A stretch of 12,883 nucleotides of DNA from Thiodiazotropha sp037382065 (GCA_037382065.1 JARRQF010000203.1:1-12883), one strand, 5' to 3'. Shown: positions 1 through 7,122, counted from the first letter of the stretch. Notes: a model not told the origin generated them from the sequence alone. Numbers and translations: made by a program.

Positions 1-2
1 GT

Positions 3-110
3 GAGGGGAATATAAAATAGCGTAAGCGCAGCTTACACCACTATCATGAAATGTGTCATGCGAATGCCTGCCGATTTCTGAAATTGAATGGGTATCTCGA
101 CTAGTCCCAT
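3..110. repeat. Dispersed 108-bp repeat R2, copy 1
   Basis: This segment matches 11271-11377 in the same orientation, with only about eight differences over 108 positions. It contains two short palindromes: GTAAGC-GCA-GCTTAC near its left end, and CATGA/TCATG arms just after it. It lies directly 3' of the minus-strand oxidoreductase gene. It has no coding potential. The GCGTAAGCGCAGC core resembles REP-type palindromes scattered in many proteobacterial genomes; that likeness is inferred from memory. The repeat could also extend left of the window. Confidence 0.85.
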
Positions 111-116
111 CACGAC

Positions 117-962
117 TTAGCAGGCTAAATTCAACTGATCTACGGACCAGCATCCTGAATCAACTGTTCTTTTAGCATATACTGAAAAGTCTGTCGCAGT
201 CCTTCCCAGTACCTCTTTAATACCATTCTGTACTTGACTATTTCGCCCATCTAGAACTTCTGTGAAGAGCTCTCGCAACAACCACTGTATCTGCTTCGGA
301 ATGCCCTGCTCCTTTAGGGCGTTGATATATGCATCAACAGGAACTTGAGTGTATTTCACAGGTCGCTCAAGCACCTTTGAAACCTCATTCATACAATCAG
401 AAAAACTCATGGCACGAGGGCCAGTAAGTTCATAGACTCGATTGCGATGTTGTTGTTTAGTTAGAGTAGCTGTAACAACTTCTGCAATGTCTTCTGCATC
501 CACAAAAGGTTCGAGTGTATCTCCGGCAGGCAGCACAAGCTCTCCACTAAGAATGCCATCGAGCATAAAACTTTCACTGAAGTTTTGAAAAAACCAACTT
601 GCACGAACGATATTCCAGTTTAAACCACTCGATTGCACGATCTCTTCAGCTTTTTGTGCACCAATTTCACCTCGCCCGGAAAGCAATACAATATGCTCTA
701 AACCTGTTTGCTTGGCCAAGGTTATGAACGCCTTAATATCTGCAGCAGCTTGAGGTATTGCCAAATCCGGTTGATAAGTCACATAGGCGGAGGCCACCCC
801 ATTAAGCGCAGCGGGCCATGTCTTGCGATCCTCCCAATCAAAAGGTAGATCAGCAGACCTTGATACCGCACGTGTCTTTAATCCCATCGCCATTAAGCGT
901 TGATTGACACGATGTCCGGTCTTGCCATGCTTGCCAATAATGAGAATCGGTTTGTTAGCCAT
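117..962 (-). CDS. NmrA-like NAD(P)-binding oxidoreductase (atypical SDR)
   Basis: A 281-residue protein of the atypical short-chain dehydrogenase group (NmrA/YtfG-like), expected to bind NAD(P)(H) in the cytoplasm and either reduce a small substrate or act as a redox sensor. The N-terminus is a Rossmann beta-alpha-beta unit, with PILIIGKHGKTGHRV at residues 5-19 in place of the usual GATGxxG loop. VLLSGRGE (92-99) and NWNIVRASWFFQNF (115-128) are the conserved strand and loop of this group, followed by FVDAEDIAEV (153-162). Length and layout are complete. An AAAGGA ribosome-binding site lies 8 bp before the ATG, which supports this start. It is divergent from the AraC-type regulator at 1129, a common arrangement for such oxidoreductases, so control by that regulator is likely but inferred. 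The substrate is unknown. Confidence 0.9.
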   Translation of the reverse strand: MANKPILIIGKHGKTGHRVNQRLMAMGLKTRAVSRSADLPFDWEDRKTWPAALNGVASAYVTYQPDLAIPQAAADIKAFITLAKQTGLEHIVLLSGRGEIGAQKAEEIVQSSGLNWNIVRASWFFQNFSESFMLDGILSGELVLPAGDTLEPFVDAEDIAEVVTATLTKQQHRNRVYELTGPRAMSFSDCMNEVSKVLERPVKYTQVPVDAYINALKEQGIPKQIQWLLRELFTEVLDGRNSQVQNGIKEVLGRTATDFSVYAKRTVDSGCWSVDQLNLAC

Positions 963-996
963 AGTAGAGTTCCTTTAAAGATTGTAGGGTATATAA

Positions 997-1013
997 AATC
1001 AGTGTTACTGATT
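997..1013. promoter_or_regulatory. Candidate operator palindrome between divergent genes
   Basis: AATCAGT-GTT-ACTGATT is a perfect 7-bp inverted repeat in the 166-bp gap between the oxidoreductase (start 962, minus) and the AraC-type gene (start 1129, plus). On the minus strand it sits next to a TATATA -10-like hexamer (about 990-995), so a protein bound here would affect transcription of the oxidoreductase. AraC proteins more often bind direct than inverted repeats, so another factor is possible. Confidence 0.4.
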
Positions 1014-1128
1014 CATGTCTTCAGCCTAGGCAAGACAGAGCAGATCAACAATCACTGTTTGTCTATATTTATGTACAGTTCGTCCAGAACAGTGGATGAT
1101 AACCCTAAGGCAGTGGAAAATAGACATC

Positions 1129-2079
1129 ATGACCACACAAATAAAATCAACTATCGCTGAAATTTCAGATCCAGTCGGTGAGGCACTCCATCTCCTCAAG
1201 CTGAATGGAACCTATTACTGCCGCTCAGAGCTTCAGGCACCCTGGGGAGTTGAACTCCCCCCATTTGAGGGTCATATGATGTTTCATGTTGTGACCAGGG
1301 GAGAATGTTGGCTCGAAGTCTCAGGGGAGAGGCCCCACCTACTTAAACAAGGTAGCCTGGCATTGATTCCACACGGCACAGGCCACACAGTGCGAAGCGA
1401 TTTAAAACATGAAACGCAGCCATTATTTGATATTCCGGTTGAGTCTGTAAGTGAACGTTACGAAATCATGCGCTATGGTGGTGATGGTGAACCGACCCAA
1501 TTAACCTGTGGTCTGGTCCGTTTTGATCATGTGGCCGGCCAACAGATTGTCACACTACTCCCTCGCATACTTCAGATAGATACTTGGGAAGAAGAACAAG
1601 ACAGCTGGATTCAGAGCACGCTGCAACTAATTACCCGCGAAGCCAAAGAACTACGCCCTGGTGGTGAGACTGTGATAACACACTTGGCAGACATACTCGT
1701 TATCCAAGCTATCCGTTCCTGGCTTGACACGCTGAATCAACTAGATCAAAACTGGCTCTCGGCATTGCGTGATAAGCAGATTGGCAGAGCGCTTACTGCA
1801 ATACACCGTCATCCAGAACAGGCGTGGAGTGTTGCCACCTTGGCCGCAGAGGCGAGAATGTCCCGTTCTGGTTTTTCAGCTCGATTCACAGAGCTTGTTG
1901 GCTTTACTGCCATGCGCTATGTGACCCATTGGCGTATGCTGATCGCCCGCACGCAACTACTTGAATCATCAGAGCCACTTGTGGTTTTCGCTGAGCGCTT
2001 CGGCTATCAATCTGAAGCTGCATTTTGCCGCGCATTCAAACGGGAATTCGGCGTTTCACCAGGTAGCATCCGGCAATAA
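1129..2079 (+). CDS. AraC-family transcriptional regulator with N-terminal cupin domain
   Basis: A 316-residue regulator. Residues about 10-190 form a cupin-type sensor of the AraC_binding/cupin_6 kind, with HVVTRGECWLEV and LALIPHGTGHTV as recognisable strands. The last ~97 residues carry the paired helix-turn-helix DNA-binding domain: WSVATLAAEARMSRSGFSARF (first), then FAERFGYQSEAAFCRAFKREFG and the family signature GVSPGSIR at the end. An in-frame ATG exists at 1096, but 1129 has a better-placed GGA (about 1115) and begins a typical N-terminus, so I chose it. Proteins of this architecture often control a divergent NAD(P)-dependent oxidoreductase; here that is the NmrA-like gene at 117-962. 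A MITE-like element begins 2 bp after the stop codon but has not truncated the protein. The effector is unknown. Confidence 0.93.
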   Translation: MTTQIKSTIAEISDPVGEALHLLKLNGTYYCRSELQAPWGVELPPFEGHMMFHVVTRGECWLEVSGERPHLLKQGSLALIPHGTGHTVRSDLKHETQPLFDIPVESVSERYEIMRYGGDGEPTQLTCGLVRFDHVAGQQIVTLLPRILQIDTWEEEQDSWIQSTLQLITREAKELRPGGETVITHLADILVIQAIRSWLDTLNQLDQNWLSALRDKQIGRALTAIHRHPEQAWSVATLAAEARMSRSGFSARFTELVGFTAMRYVTHWRMLIARTQLLESSEPLVVFAERFGYQSEAAFCRAFKREFGVSPGSIRQ

Positions 2080-2081
2080 TC

Positions 2082-2259
2082 TAGTGTGGTGCTTCATACA
2101 AATTGACGATGATAGCGTCTCGCCCGAAGGGAAACCTGCTCAGGCCAGGATACTGCGTTGCAATGCTTGAAAAGGGCGAGCCATTCCCTGCGCATTGCGC
2201 CTTGTCTCCTGGCCTGAGCAGGCTTCTATCATCGTCAATTTGTATGAAGCACCGCGCTA
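2082..2259 (-). mobile_element. MITE-like TIR element, copy 1 (standard form, inverted)
   Basis: A 178-bp non-coding element bounded by TA on both sides. Its terminal inverted repeats are about 35 bp and begin GTGTGGTGCTTCATACAAAT. The inside is itself palindromic: CTGCTCAGGCCAGGA near one end pairs with TCCTGGCCTGAGCAGG near the other. It is the reverse complement of copies 2 (7123-7374) and 3 (9160-9291). The left end sits in CTAG, the preferred target of IS630-family transposases, which duplicate TA; the right end has drifted (GCGCTAT). There is no transposase, so movement would need one in trans. It begins 2 bp after the AraC-type stop codon. Small ORFs across it are by-products of the repeat. 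Confidence 0.85.
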
Positions 2260-2560
2260 TCCTTTGGCAGTTTGTAATGAAGAACGTGCCGCAGGCAGTG
2301 GTCATTCTAACCTCCTTGAGTATTCCATCATTGAGTAGAAATCAGATTATCTCATGCCCCTTGGTTTGTTGAGTATTTAACGGGTGTCCCGTATCTTTAT
2401 ATTGATTTATGTGGATGAATGTTCCTCTATTAGTTTGGATATCAATCTATGTCTATGCTTTATGTGATCTATGCTTTAGTTTGGATACCCAATCTATGCT
2501 TAGGTGAATAAATTTCTATATAATTAGGAATCTAGGGTGAAAATATTTTGGGATTAAATT
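2260..2560. other. Intergenic stretch without a recognisable gene
   Basis: Between the MITE-like element and the beta-helix gene. It holds a small ACGGG-TGT-CCCGT hairpin at 2380-2392, possibly a weak terminator, and a degenerate direct repeat at 2430-2505. A short open frame (about 2255-2336) ending EYSIIE has no recognisable family. GGGA about 9 bp before ATG 2561 is the probable ribosome-binding site of the next gene. Confidence 0.5.
2430..2505. repeat. Two-unit degenerate direct repeat, period about 47 bp
   Basis: TTAGTTTGGATA followed by AATCTATG occurs at 2430-2451 and again at 2476-2498. CTATGCTT also recurs between and after them. The units lie 56-130 bp before the beta-helix start codon, so they could be binding sites or simple duplication debris. 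Confidence 0.6.
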
Positions 2561-4108
2561 ATGTTTAGGCTTGTTCAAGCAATAATTGTATTGTATCTTG
2601 TAAGCAGTAGTTTTTGCACGATGGCGCTTGATTTTCCTCTCCCGCAAACGAATTTCATTCCAGCAAAAATGCCAATGTACCCGGTATACCCTCGCCCCGA
2701 TTCTGAAACACAAGCACATGCCCGTAACCGCTGGGCACACCCTGATTTTAGATATGAGATTCCTATTGGTGTACAAGGAGGGGCATGGCCATTCAAGTAT
2801 GAAATAGTTCAAGGACCAAATGGAGCTGCAGTTGGAGCCTACTATGGTGATACGAACTATGGAATTGTCACATGGACACCTACCGAAAGTAGTGGTACTG
2901 TACCATTCACTATAAGGGTCACAGATCAGGAGTTGAATACTCTCGAAATATCCTGGTCAGTAACTGTTGACGCTGATCAGTTTGTGTTTATTCAGGATGG
3001 TTACTCAGGGCCTAAAGTAGGAACAATATCACAACCACTTGAATCATTTACGGATTGGTATAAATCCGATTCATCAGATGCAACATATAAAAATAAAATT
3101 GTAGTTTTTCGTGGTGGAAAATATTCGGCATATGGTTCTGCGGCAAGCAATGGAAATGTGAAGTTTGATTCCACTGCTAAAACACCATCCTTAATCGGGT
3201 TCCCCGATGAAACTCCCATAATCGACTGTTCGTTAGCAAAATTCTTTTACTCTATAAGTTTAGATGATATTTTTGTGGCGGGTATTCGTTTCGAGAATGG
3301 CAGACAAGATGTTGCTAATGCCCATTTTTTCTGGGTAACTGCAGCCTCAGATAGGGTAACGTTTTGGAATAATTATTTTTATAATTTAGGCCCAGGTACA
3401 GCTGGAATAGATAATACAAGTACCGTATTTATTTCTGACACCGGGACTTTAAAAGAAAATTTTCTCTATAAAGGAAATACAGTAGAGAATATACATAATA
3501 ACGGATACAACGGTTCTTATGTTGAAGCTTATACAACGAGTCATGTTCTGTTCGAAGAAAACATTGCTAAAAACAGTGAATCAAATGCAGGATTTTTTCC
3601 TAAGGCGACTGTTGCCTACGTAACAGTTAGAGCAAATCAAGCTTATGAAAATGTTGCGGGATCACAGTTGGGAATAGGTTACGATTGGACTGGTGGATAT
3701 GTTCCTCATGATACAGAAATTTGCTGGAATAGAGTCGTAATTAAACCAGGAAATAGCTCACAATTATTAATGATGTGGGCACACGGTGAAGGTTTCTCAG
3801 GGCAAACCTACAACTCTTTCATTTATCGGAATACTTTTGTAAATGGGTCTTCATGGGTTCGTTTTCCAGGTAAAGAATTATTTGAAACGGATGGTAATGT
3901 TGTCGTTAGTGATTTTTTGAAAAGATGGGAACTAGATTCTATGAAATCGGTTATCCCTAATTTAACGGGGGGCGAGTCTGCCGGGATTACGGATAGCTCA
4001 GGACTTTTAACTGGACATTACCGTAGCTTATATTTGGGAGTAAGAGGGCATGAGTTATCGTCTGAGTATGTGACTACTCCTAAAGCCATAGGTCTAATAG
4101 TAAAATAA
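2561..4108 (+). CDS. Secreted Ig-like / right-handed beta-helix protein
   Basis: A 515-residue exported protein. Residues 1-22 are a Sec signal peptide (hydrophobic VQAIIVLYLVSSS, then FCTMA before LDF). The cysteine is not in a convincing lipobox, so a periplasmic or secreted fate is more likely than a lipoprotein. Residues about 45-135 look like a putative Ig/cadherin-like domain (TWTPTESSGTVPFTIRVTD, ISWSVTV). From about 140 to 440 the sequence has the repetitive strand pattern of a parallel beta-helix of the pectate-lyase-like type (FVAGIRFENG, VTFWNNYFYN, ENFLYKGNTVENIHNNG, HVLFEENIAKNS, VTVRANQAYENV). Such proteins bind or cleave polysaccharides, but I see no catalytic set that fixes a substrate. 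It is flanked by repeats and decayed genes and appears to be transcribed alone. Confidence 0.8.
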   Translation: MFRLVQAIIVLYLVSSSFCTMALDFPLPQTNFIPAKMPMYPVYPRPDSETQAHARNRWAHPDFRYEIPIGVQGGAWPFKYEIVQGPNGAAVGAYYGDTNYGIVTWTPTESSGTVPFTIRVTDQELNTLEISWSVTVDADQFVFIQDGYSGPKVGTISQPLESFTDWYKSDSSDATYKNKIVVFRGGKYSAYGSAASNGNVKFDSTAKTPSLIGFPDETPIIDCSLAKFFYSISLDDIFVAGIRFENGRQDVANAHFFWVTAASDRVTFWNNYFYNLGPGTAGIDNTSTVFISDTGTLKENFLYKGNTVENIHNNGYNGSYVEAYTTSHVLFEENIAKNSESNAGFFPKATVAYVTVRANQAYENVAGSQLGIGYDWTGGYVPHDTEICWNRVVIKPGNSSQLLMMWAHGEGFSGQTYNSFIYRNTFVNGSSWVRFPGKELFETDGNVVVSDFLKRWELDSMKSVIPNLTGGESAGITDSSGLLTGHYRSLYLGVRGHELSSEYVTTPKAIGLIVK

Positions 4109-4257
4109 AGAGAAATTGGCTTTTGAGAATCAGTAGGTACAGTTATCAAAAATGGGCTGGGTTAAAGCCAAACTGCATCGCCGGTTTGAGGGTGCGATCA
4201 AAAGAGGCATAAGCTCAATGCTTATGTGAGTCGTAGGAAGCTCACGCTAGAGCCTTA

Positions 4258-4500
4258 AGGCTTGACGTCAGATCAGGAAGTCTCTGTGGCTATCTATCAC
4301 AACTATGTGTGAGATAACATCAGTTTCTGTTTTACTGCTGATTTCGAAAGGGTAAGTCCAGAGCGGATGCTTGAGAGAAGGGTGGGGCGCTGTAATCCGC
4401 AGGCGGACCTGTTTTGTGCAATGCTTGAGCGCTGTGGGATTGAGGCGTGTTTAAGATTTGTCTATATTGATAAGCGTATTCTGAATCATGCTATATCCAG
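4258..4500 (+). pseudogene. Decayed transglutaminase-like domain gene
   Basis: In one frame the region reads LTSDQEVSVAIYHNYV-stop-DNISFCFTADFERVSPERM, then LERRVGRCNPQADLFCAMLE and RCGIEACLRFVYIDKRILNH. This matches the transglutaminase-like (papain-fold) pattern known from this superfamily: xxYVRDxIxFGFT, then GxCNPQAxLFxAMLRxxGIxARxxF. The Cys of RCNPQA would be the nucleophile. A TGA stands where the family has Arg after HNYV, there is no good upstream start (TAA at about 4255), and similarity ends near 4490, where IS66-like sequence follows. So this is a fragment that can no longer make the full domain. An open stretch of 79 codons from 4367 remains but lacks the N-terminus. The identification rests on motif memory. 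Confidence 0.6.
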
Positions 4501-4529
4501 CGTAGTCCTGGCGATTCTGGCTCAAGTTC

Positions 4530-4638
4530 CTCCATCGAAAACGTGGCGCAGAAGCGCCCAACGCAATAAATATCATTCCGCGATATGGGGATGTGAGTAT
4601 TCATGATGGTTGGTCATCGTATTTTGTGTTTGTATATC
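4530..4638 (+). pseudogene. Short IS66-type transposase remnant
   Basis: Frame +3 reads KRGAEAPNAINIIPRYGDVS followed by IHDGWSSYFVFVYLC and a stop. This resembles the part of IS66-family DDE transposases around the second catalytic Asp, known in the form RGxEAxDxIGILPxFxGVxVHDxWxSYF. Only about 35 residues remain, with no terminal repeats, and the sequence downstream of the Asp is lost. It abuts the transglutaminase-like fragment, so an IS66 insertion followed by deletion may have broken that gene. Short length keeps confidence moderate. Confidence 0.5.
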
Positions 4639-4642
4639 TGTG

Positions 4643-5314
4643 TTAGGTTTTAGGGCTCAATTGATAGAGTTTGTGTATGGCTGAAGTGTTTGAATTTTTA
4701 GAGCAGATCAGATTTGATTCGTGCTTTGTTTCAATATGGGCGGTTTGAATTTCAAAATGGTCTCCATAGAGTGCGCGGATCTCATCGTCCACATCTCCGA
4801 TGTTGCCGGAGCGTCCGTCCTCGCAGCACACATCCTCGAGTGTCAAGAGGAATATACTGCAGTTAGACGGTATGATGTGGTGCATATGGGAGGCATAGCG
4901 TTTACGGATTGGTTCCGGTAAAGCAGTTAAGGCGGCTCGGTCATAGACTGTATCAATCTGTCCTAAATCATTAGGCGTGAGTCCAAAAAAATCACCGCAG
5001 AGGATTTTAAGTCTACCATGTTCCCATTCGGTGAAATTCTTCCGTCTGTGCATGTGCGGTATAATGTTATTCTCATTAAAGAGAGACTTGACGGCAAGCG
5101 GACTCAGCTCAACCCCAATTACTTCGTGACCTTGATCAACTAGCCAGTGCAGATCCAGACTTTTGCCGCACATAGGAACAAAGATGCGACTTTTCCGTTT
5201 TAAGGAAAAACTATCCCAGAAGCGGATTAGCAACGGATTGACGGCATCCTGATGAAATTCAATCTGATCATTTCGCCACATCCTGAGCCAGTTCTGATTG
5301 TCACACCTTGTCAT
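4643..5314 (-). CDS. tpm: Thiopurine S-methyltransferase family protein (Tpm)
   Basis: A 223-residue SAM-dependent methyltransferase of the bacterial TPMT group, cytosolic, which in characterised bacteria methylates thiopurines and selenium or tellurium oxyanions. Family marks in order: NWLRMWRNDQIEFHQDAVNP (8-27); the SAM-binding core RIFVPMCGKSLDLHWL (43-58); EVIGVELSPLAV (64-75); GDFFGL (107-112); YDRAALTALP (124-133). The usual length is about 215-220. The open frame extends to an ATG at 5404 with AAGAAAGG upstream, but the extra 30 residues are unlike the family, so I prefer ATG 5314 despite a weak ribosome-binding site. The segment after LTLED (CCEDGRSGNIGDVDDE, 152-167) departs from the GPPFS-like stretch normally found there. 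It appears monocistronic. Confidence 0.88.
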   Translation of the reverse strand: MTRCDNQNWLRMWRNDQIEFHQDAVNPLLIRFWDSFSLKRKSRIFVPMCGKSLDLHWLVDQGHEVIGVELSPLAVKSLFNENNIIPHMHRRKNFTEWEHGRLKILCGDFFGLTPNDLGQIDTVYDRAALTALPEPIRKRYASHMHHIIPSNCSIFLLTLEDVCCEDGRSGNIGDVDDEIRALYGDHFEIQTAHIETKHESNLICSKNSNTSAIHKLYQLSPKT

Positions 5315-5445
5315 AGGATAGACGCCCAGTGGAAAGCTAAGAGAGATGTTGTCATTTGCTGTGTCATATATGGCTTCTCCCGGCAAAAATCGCCGACAAG
5401 CCATTGACCTTTCTTAGGGACAATAACATTGTCAGTTGGACAATA

Positions 5446-5467
5446 GGGCACCCTTAGGTGCTATACA
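5446..5467. promoter_or_regulatory. Small hairpin upstream of tpm
   Basis: ATAGGGCACC-CTTA-GGTGCTAT forms a compact stem with one bulged base. It lies 42 bp upstream of the far tpm start (5404) and 132 bp from the preferred one. It could be an operator or part of the leader. No T-tract follows on either strand, so a terminator is unlikely. Confidence 0.3.
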
Positions 5468-5576
5468 ATGGTGTAGCTGAATATACGCGATAACTGTTGC
5501 ACTTGAATAGGTAAGATGTCAACCTTTCGAAAACTCCTGTTAACTTAAATCATGCATGCCCCATATTTCTTCCCGA

Positions 5577-5610
5577 CCCTCTCCTGCAAGGGGGGAGGGG
5601 ACGTTCTTTT
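5577..5610 (+). terminator. GC-rich hairpin followed by T-tract
   Basis: CCCTCTCC pairs with GGGGAGGG around a short TGCAA-containing loop, and TTCTTTTT follows about 5 bp later on the plus strand. It lies just past the 3' end of the minus-strand gene at 5615, with no plus-strand gene close upstream, so it could only stop readthrough. Similar CCCTCTCC...GGGGAGGG palindromes are also dispersed repeats in many genomes. Confidence 0.3.
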
Positions 5611-5614
5611 TAGC

Positions 5615-6256
5615 TTATCCATTGTAAGGTTTATCGTTATTGGGCTCGCTTACTAAGAGCTCAACCGAAGCAACCAGCTCTCTAATTCTTTCGCGCACTT
5701 TAGTTAATGGATGGTCTGGAAACTGATTATCATACTCCTCTGATTCAGATAAATTTCGAAGACATGGCCCGTTATATTCGGGAAAATAGGGGTCTTGCGC
5801 CCACCCAGTCACTCTTCCAGAATCAGGGTCAGGTACAAGATCACCTCTCTCTGATGATAACTTGCTAAAAATAATAGTATCCCTTATACCAGTTGTTCCA
5901 GCTTCTTGCGAATACAAGGATAGGACAAAAGATCGATCTGACATTGGAATTGCTAGGGAACCTATATATAGAGCGGGCTCTCCTTGAATAATTCTCTTAC
6001 CGACAGTCTTAACTGCTCTTTGGCCGGAAACCGTCACTAGGTCACATTGGACAATACCTATACCCTGCTTTGCAAAATTATCCCGATAATATTCTCGCAC
6101 TAACACTTCATCAGATAAACGTGTGTATAAAGCTTCATCGAACCCTATAGAATCCAGTATCAACTGAACGCCATTTCCGTCATGCCATTTATTTACATTT
6201 CCCTGAGAACTTTGAGGAAGGCCCATCCAAATAGTTTCATCAACCTTTATACTCAT
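5615..6256 (-). CDS. Conserved hypothetical protein, possibly immunity-like
   Basis: A 213-residue soluble protein with no signal peptide or membrane segment; I do not recognise the family. The middle alternates hydrophobic and polar residues as in an alpha/beta domain (GIVQCDLVTVSGQRAVKTVGKRI, then ALYIGSLAIPMSDRSFVLSLYSQEAGTTGIRDTIIF, about 65-140). The C-terminus is acidic and charged with PLTKVRERIRELVASVELL (about 180-198). Composition and isolated position recall immunity-type proteins of polymorphic toxin systems, but no toxin gene is nearby, so that is a guess. AAGG sits about 6 bp before the ATG and supports the start. Repeat copy A begins 39 bp upstream of the start codon. Confidence 0.8.
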   Translation of the reverse strand: MSIKVDETIWMGLPQSSQGNVNKWHDGNGVQLILDSIGFDEALYTRLSDEVLVREYYRDNFAKQGIGIVQCDLVTVSGQRAVKTVGKRIIQGEPALYIGSLAIPMSDRSFVLSLYSQEAGTTGIRDTIIFSKLSSERGDLVPDPDSGRVTGWAQDPYFPEYNGPCLRNLSESEEYDNQFPDHPLTKVRERIRELVASVELLVSEPNNDKPYNG

Positions 6257-6294
6257 TTTAAACCTTGATTCTTACATTGGGCAGGGCCTAATAT

Positions 6295-6375
6295 TATAAA
6301 TAGCAGGCAGCTTGCATGCTATCCTACCTATCGGCGCAATTAGGTGTGCAATTCGCACTCCTAAGTGCATTTTGG
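6295..6375 (-). repeat. 5'-associated palindromic repeat, copy A
   Basis: Starts TATAAATAGCAGG and ends GTGCATTTTGG. It matches copy B (11148-11268) over its first ~60 bp, including an identical 23-bp stretch (6334-6356) containing AATTAGGTGTGCAATT, and over its last 11 bp; about 50 bp of B's middle is missing. The unit TAGCAGGCAGCTTGCATGCTA is an imperfect palindrome. It starts 39 bp upstream of the start codon of the minus-strand gene at 5615-6256. Confidence 0.75.
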
Positions 6376-6487
6376 AAAAGTGGAGTATTAGTAGTACTAC
6401 AACCTCACCGTTATCTACTATATACACTACTAATCAGTGATTATACGCTATCTGTAAGCAAATAAAAGCACAAGAAGAAACATGAGA

Positions 6488-6587
6488 AGTTGCCTTCTAT
6501 CACTTTTGAGTATTAGTCGATACATACAAAATTAATGAATTGGTGATTACAGTATATTTCCCTTCTAGGTTATGCTGGAAGGCAACT
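6488..6587. repeat. 100-bp span bounded by perfect 10-bp inverted arms
   Basis: AGTTGCCTTC at 6488-6497 and its exact complement GAAGGCAACT at 6578-6587 enclose 80 bp of AT-rich sequence. The arms do not extend further. It could be a small TIR element or chance; no second copy is visible in the window. Confidence 0.4.
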
Positions 6588-6687
6588 AAGTATATGTTAA
6601 TCTAGATAGTATACTTTTTTCAGCCATTTGTTTTTGGCAAAGAGCCTAAGCAATCTTGATGGTGGAAGTTCTGGGATAAAAATGCAT

Positions 6688-6708
6688 AACGATACAAGGG
6701 GTATCGTT
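6688..6708. promoter_or_regulatory. 8-bp hairpin upstream of the 6744 gene
   Basis: AACGATAC-AAGGG-GTATCGTT is a perfect 8-bp inverted repeat with a 5-nt loop, 35 bp before the ATG at 6744. The position suits an operator or leader hairpin. There is no T-tract in the plus direction. Confidence 0.4.
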
Positions 6709-6743
6709 AATAAAGCTGTTATGAATAGGCATCGGTCACGGAA

Positions 6744-7103
6744 ATGAGTAAAGTTTGGCGAGAAATAGCAGACCCAAATATACATAGTGATTTCATGAGC
6801 ACGTCGAATGAAGGTGGTGTGCCCATTGAAGAAAGTAGGGACAATCTAATTCAGAAGTGGAGCTACTTAGCTGACGTTTGCAATTTAACATTTCAATTTT
6901 CAAGTATTGAGCAAGTAAAGGAGTGTGTGGTGTACTTTGAGAAAAAAACTCATCCAAGCACTATTGGTGATCACCCTCCTTACGAACATTATTGGCAGCC
7001 TTGGTATTGTAAGCTGCCTAAAGGAATTACCAAGGGTGCTAAGAGAAAAAAAGTGTTAAAAGCGCTTAACCAAATATTGGAACAATGGGGTACAAGCTCA
7101 TAA
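6744..7103 (+). CDS. Conserved hypothetical small protein
   Basis: A 119-residue soluble, basic C-terminal protein that I cannot place in a named family. The dense aromatic/basic stretch FEKKTHPSTIGDHPPYEHYWQPWYCKLPKGITKGAKRKKVLKALN (about 66-110) looks like the conserved core: His/Pro/Trp-rich, then a Lys-rich helix. No signal peptide or membrane segment. There is no clear ribosome-binding site before this ATG (GGA is too close); an internal ATG at residue 18 is no better. MITE-like copy 2 begins 20 bp after the stop codon, and an 8-bp hairpin lies just upstream. It appears monocistronic. Confidence 0.7.
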   Translation: MSKVWREIADPNIHSDFMSTSNEGGVPIEESRDNLIQKWSYLADVCNLTFQFSSIEQVKECVVYFEKKTHPSTIGDHPPYEHYWQPWYCKLPKGITKGAKRKKVLKALNQILEQWGTSS

Positions 7104-7122
7104 CAAGGTGATGTATTGGAGC

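Larger units (their letters stand above)
6257..6743. other. 487-bp divergent intergenic region
   Basis: It separates the minus-strand gene at 5615-6256 from the plus-strand gene at 6744. It holds repeat copy A (6295-6375), a GTAGTACTAC palindrome near 6400, a pair of perfect 10-bp inverted arms (6488-6497 and 6578-6587), and an 8-bp hairpin at 6688-6708. A minus-strand frame ending KNKWLKKVYYLD (stop near 6597) is open for 62 codons but overlaps the 6744 gene, has no recognisable family, and I do not call it. Confidence 0.5.

Noticed and set aside
900..1160. Plus-strand 86-codon ORF in the divergent promoter region
   Set aside because: It overlaps the starts of both flanking genes and the regulatory gap, and has no family resemblance.
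2081..2372. Overlapping small ORFs on both strands in the TIR element (also at 7127-7333, 9131-9359)
   Set aside because: They repeat the same peptides (LLRPGDKAQCAGNGSPFSSIATQYPG and the opposite-strand CVAMLEKGEPFPAHCALSPG) because they translate the palindromic MITE-like copies, with no ribosome-binding sites.
5615..7103. Toxin-antitoxin or toxin-immunity pair formed by the 5615-6256 and 6744-7103 genes
   Set aside because: They are divergent and 487 bp apart, and neither shows a toxin, RHH/HTH antitoxin or nuclease motif. Not enough to claim a system.
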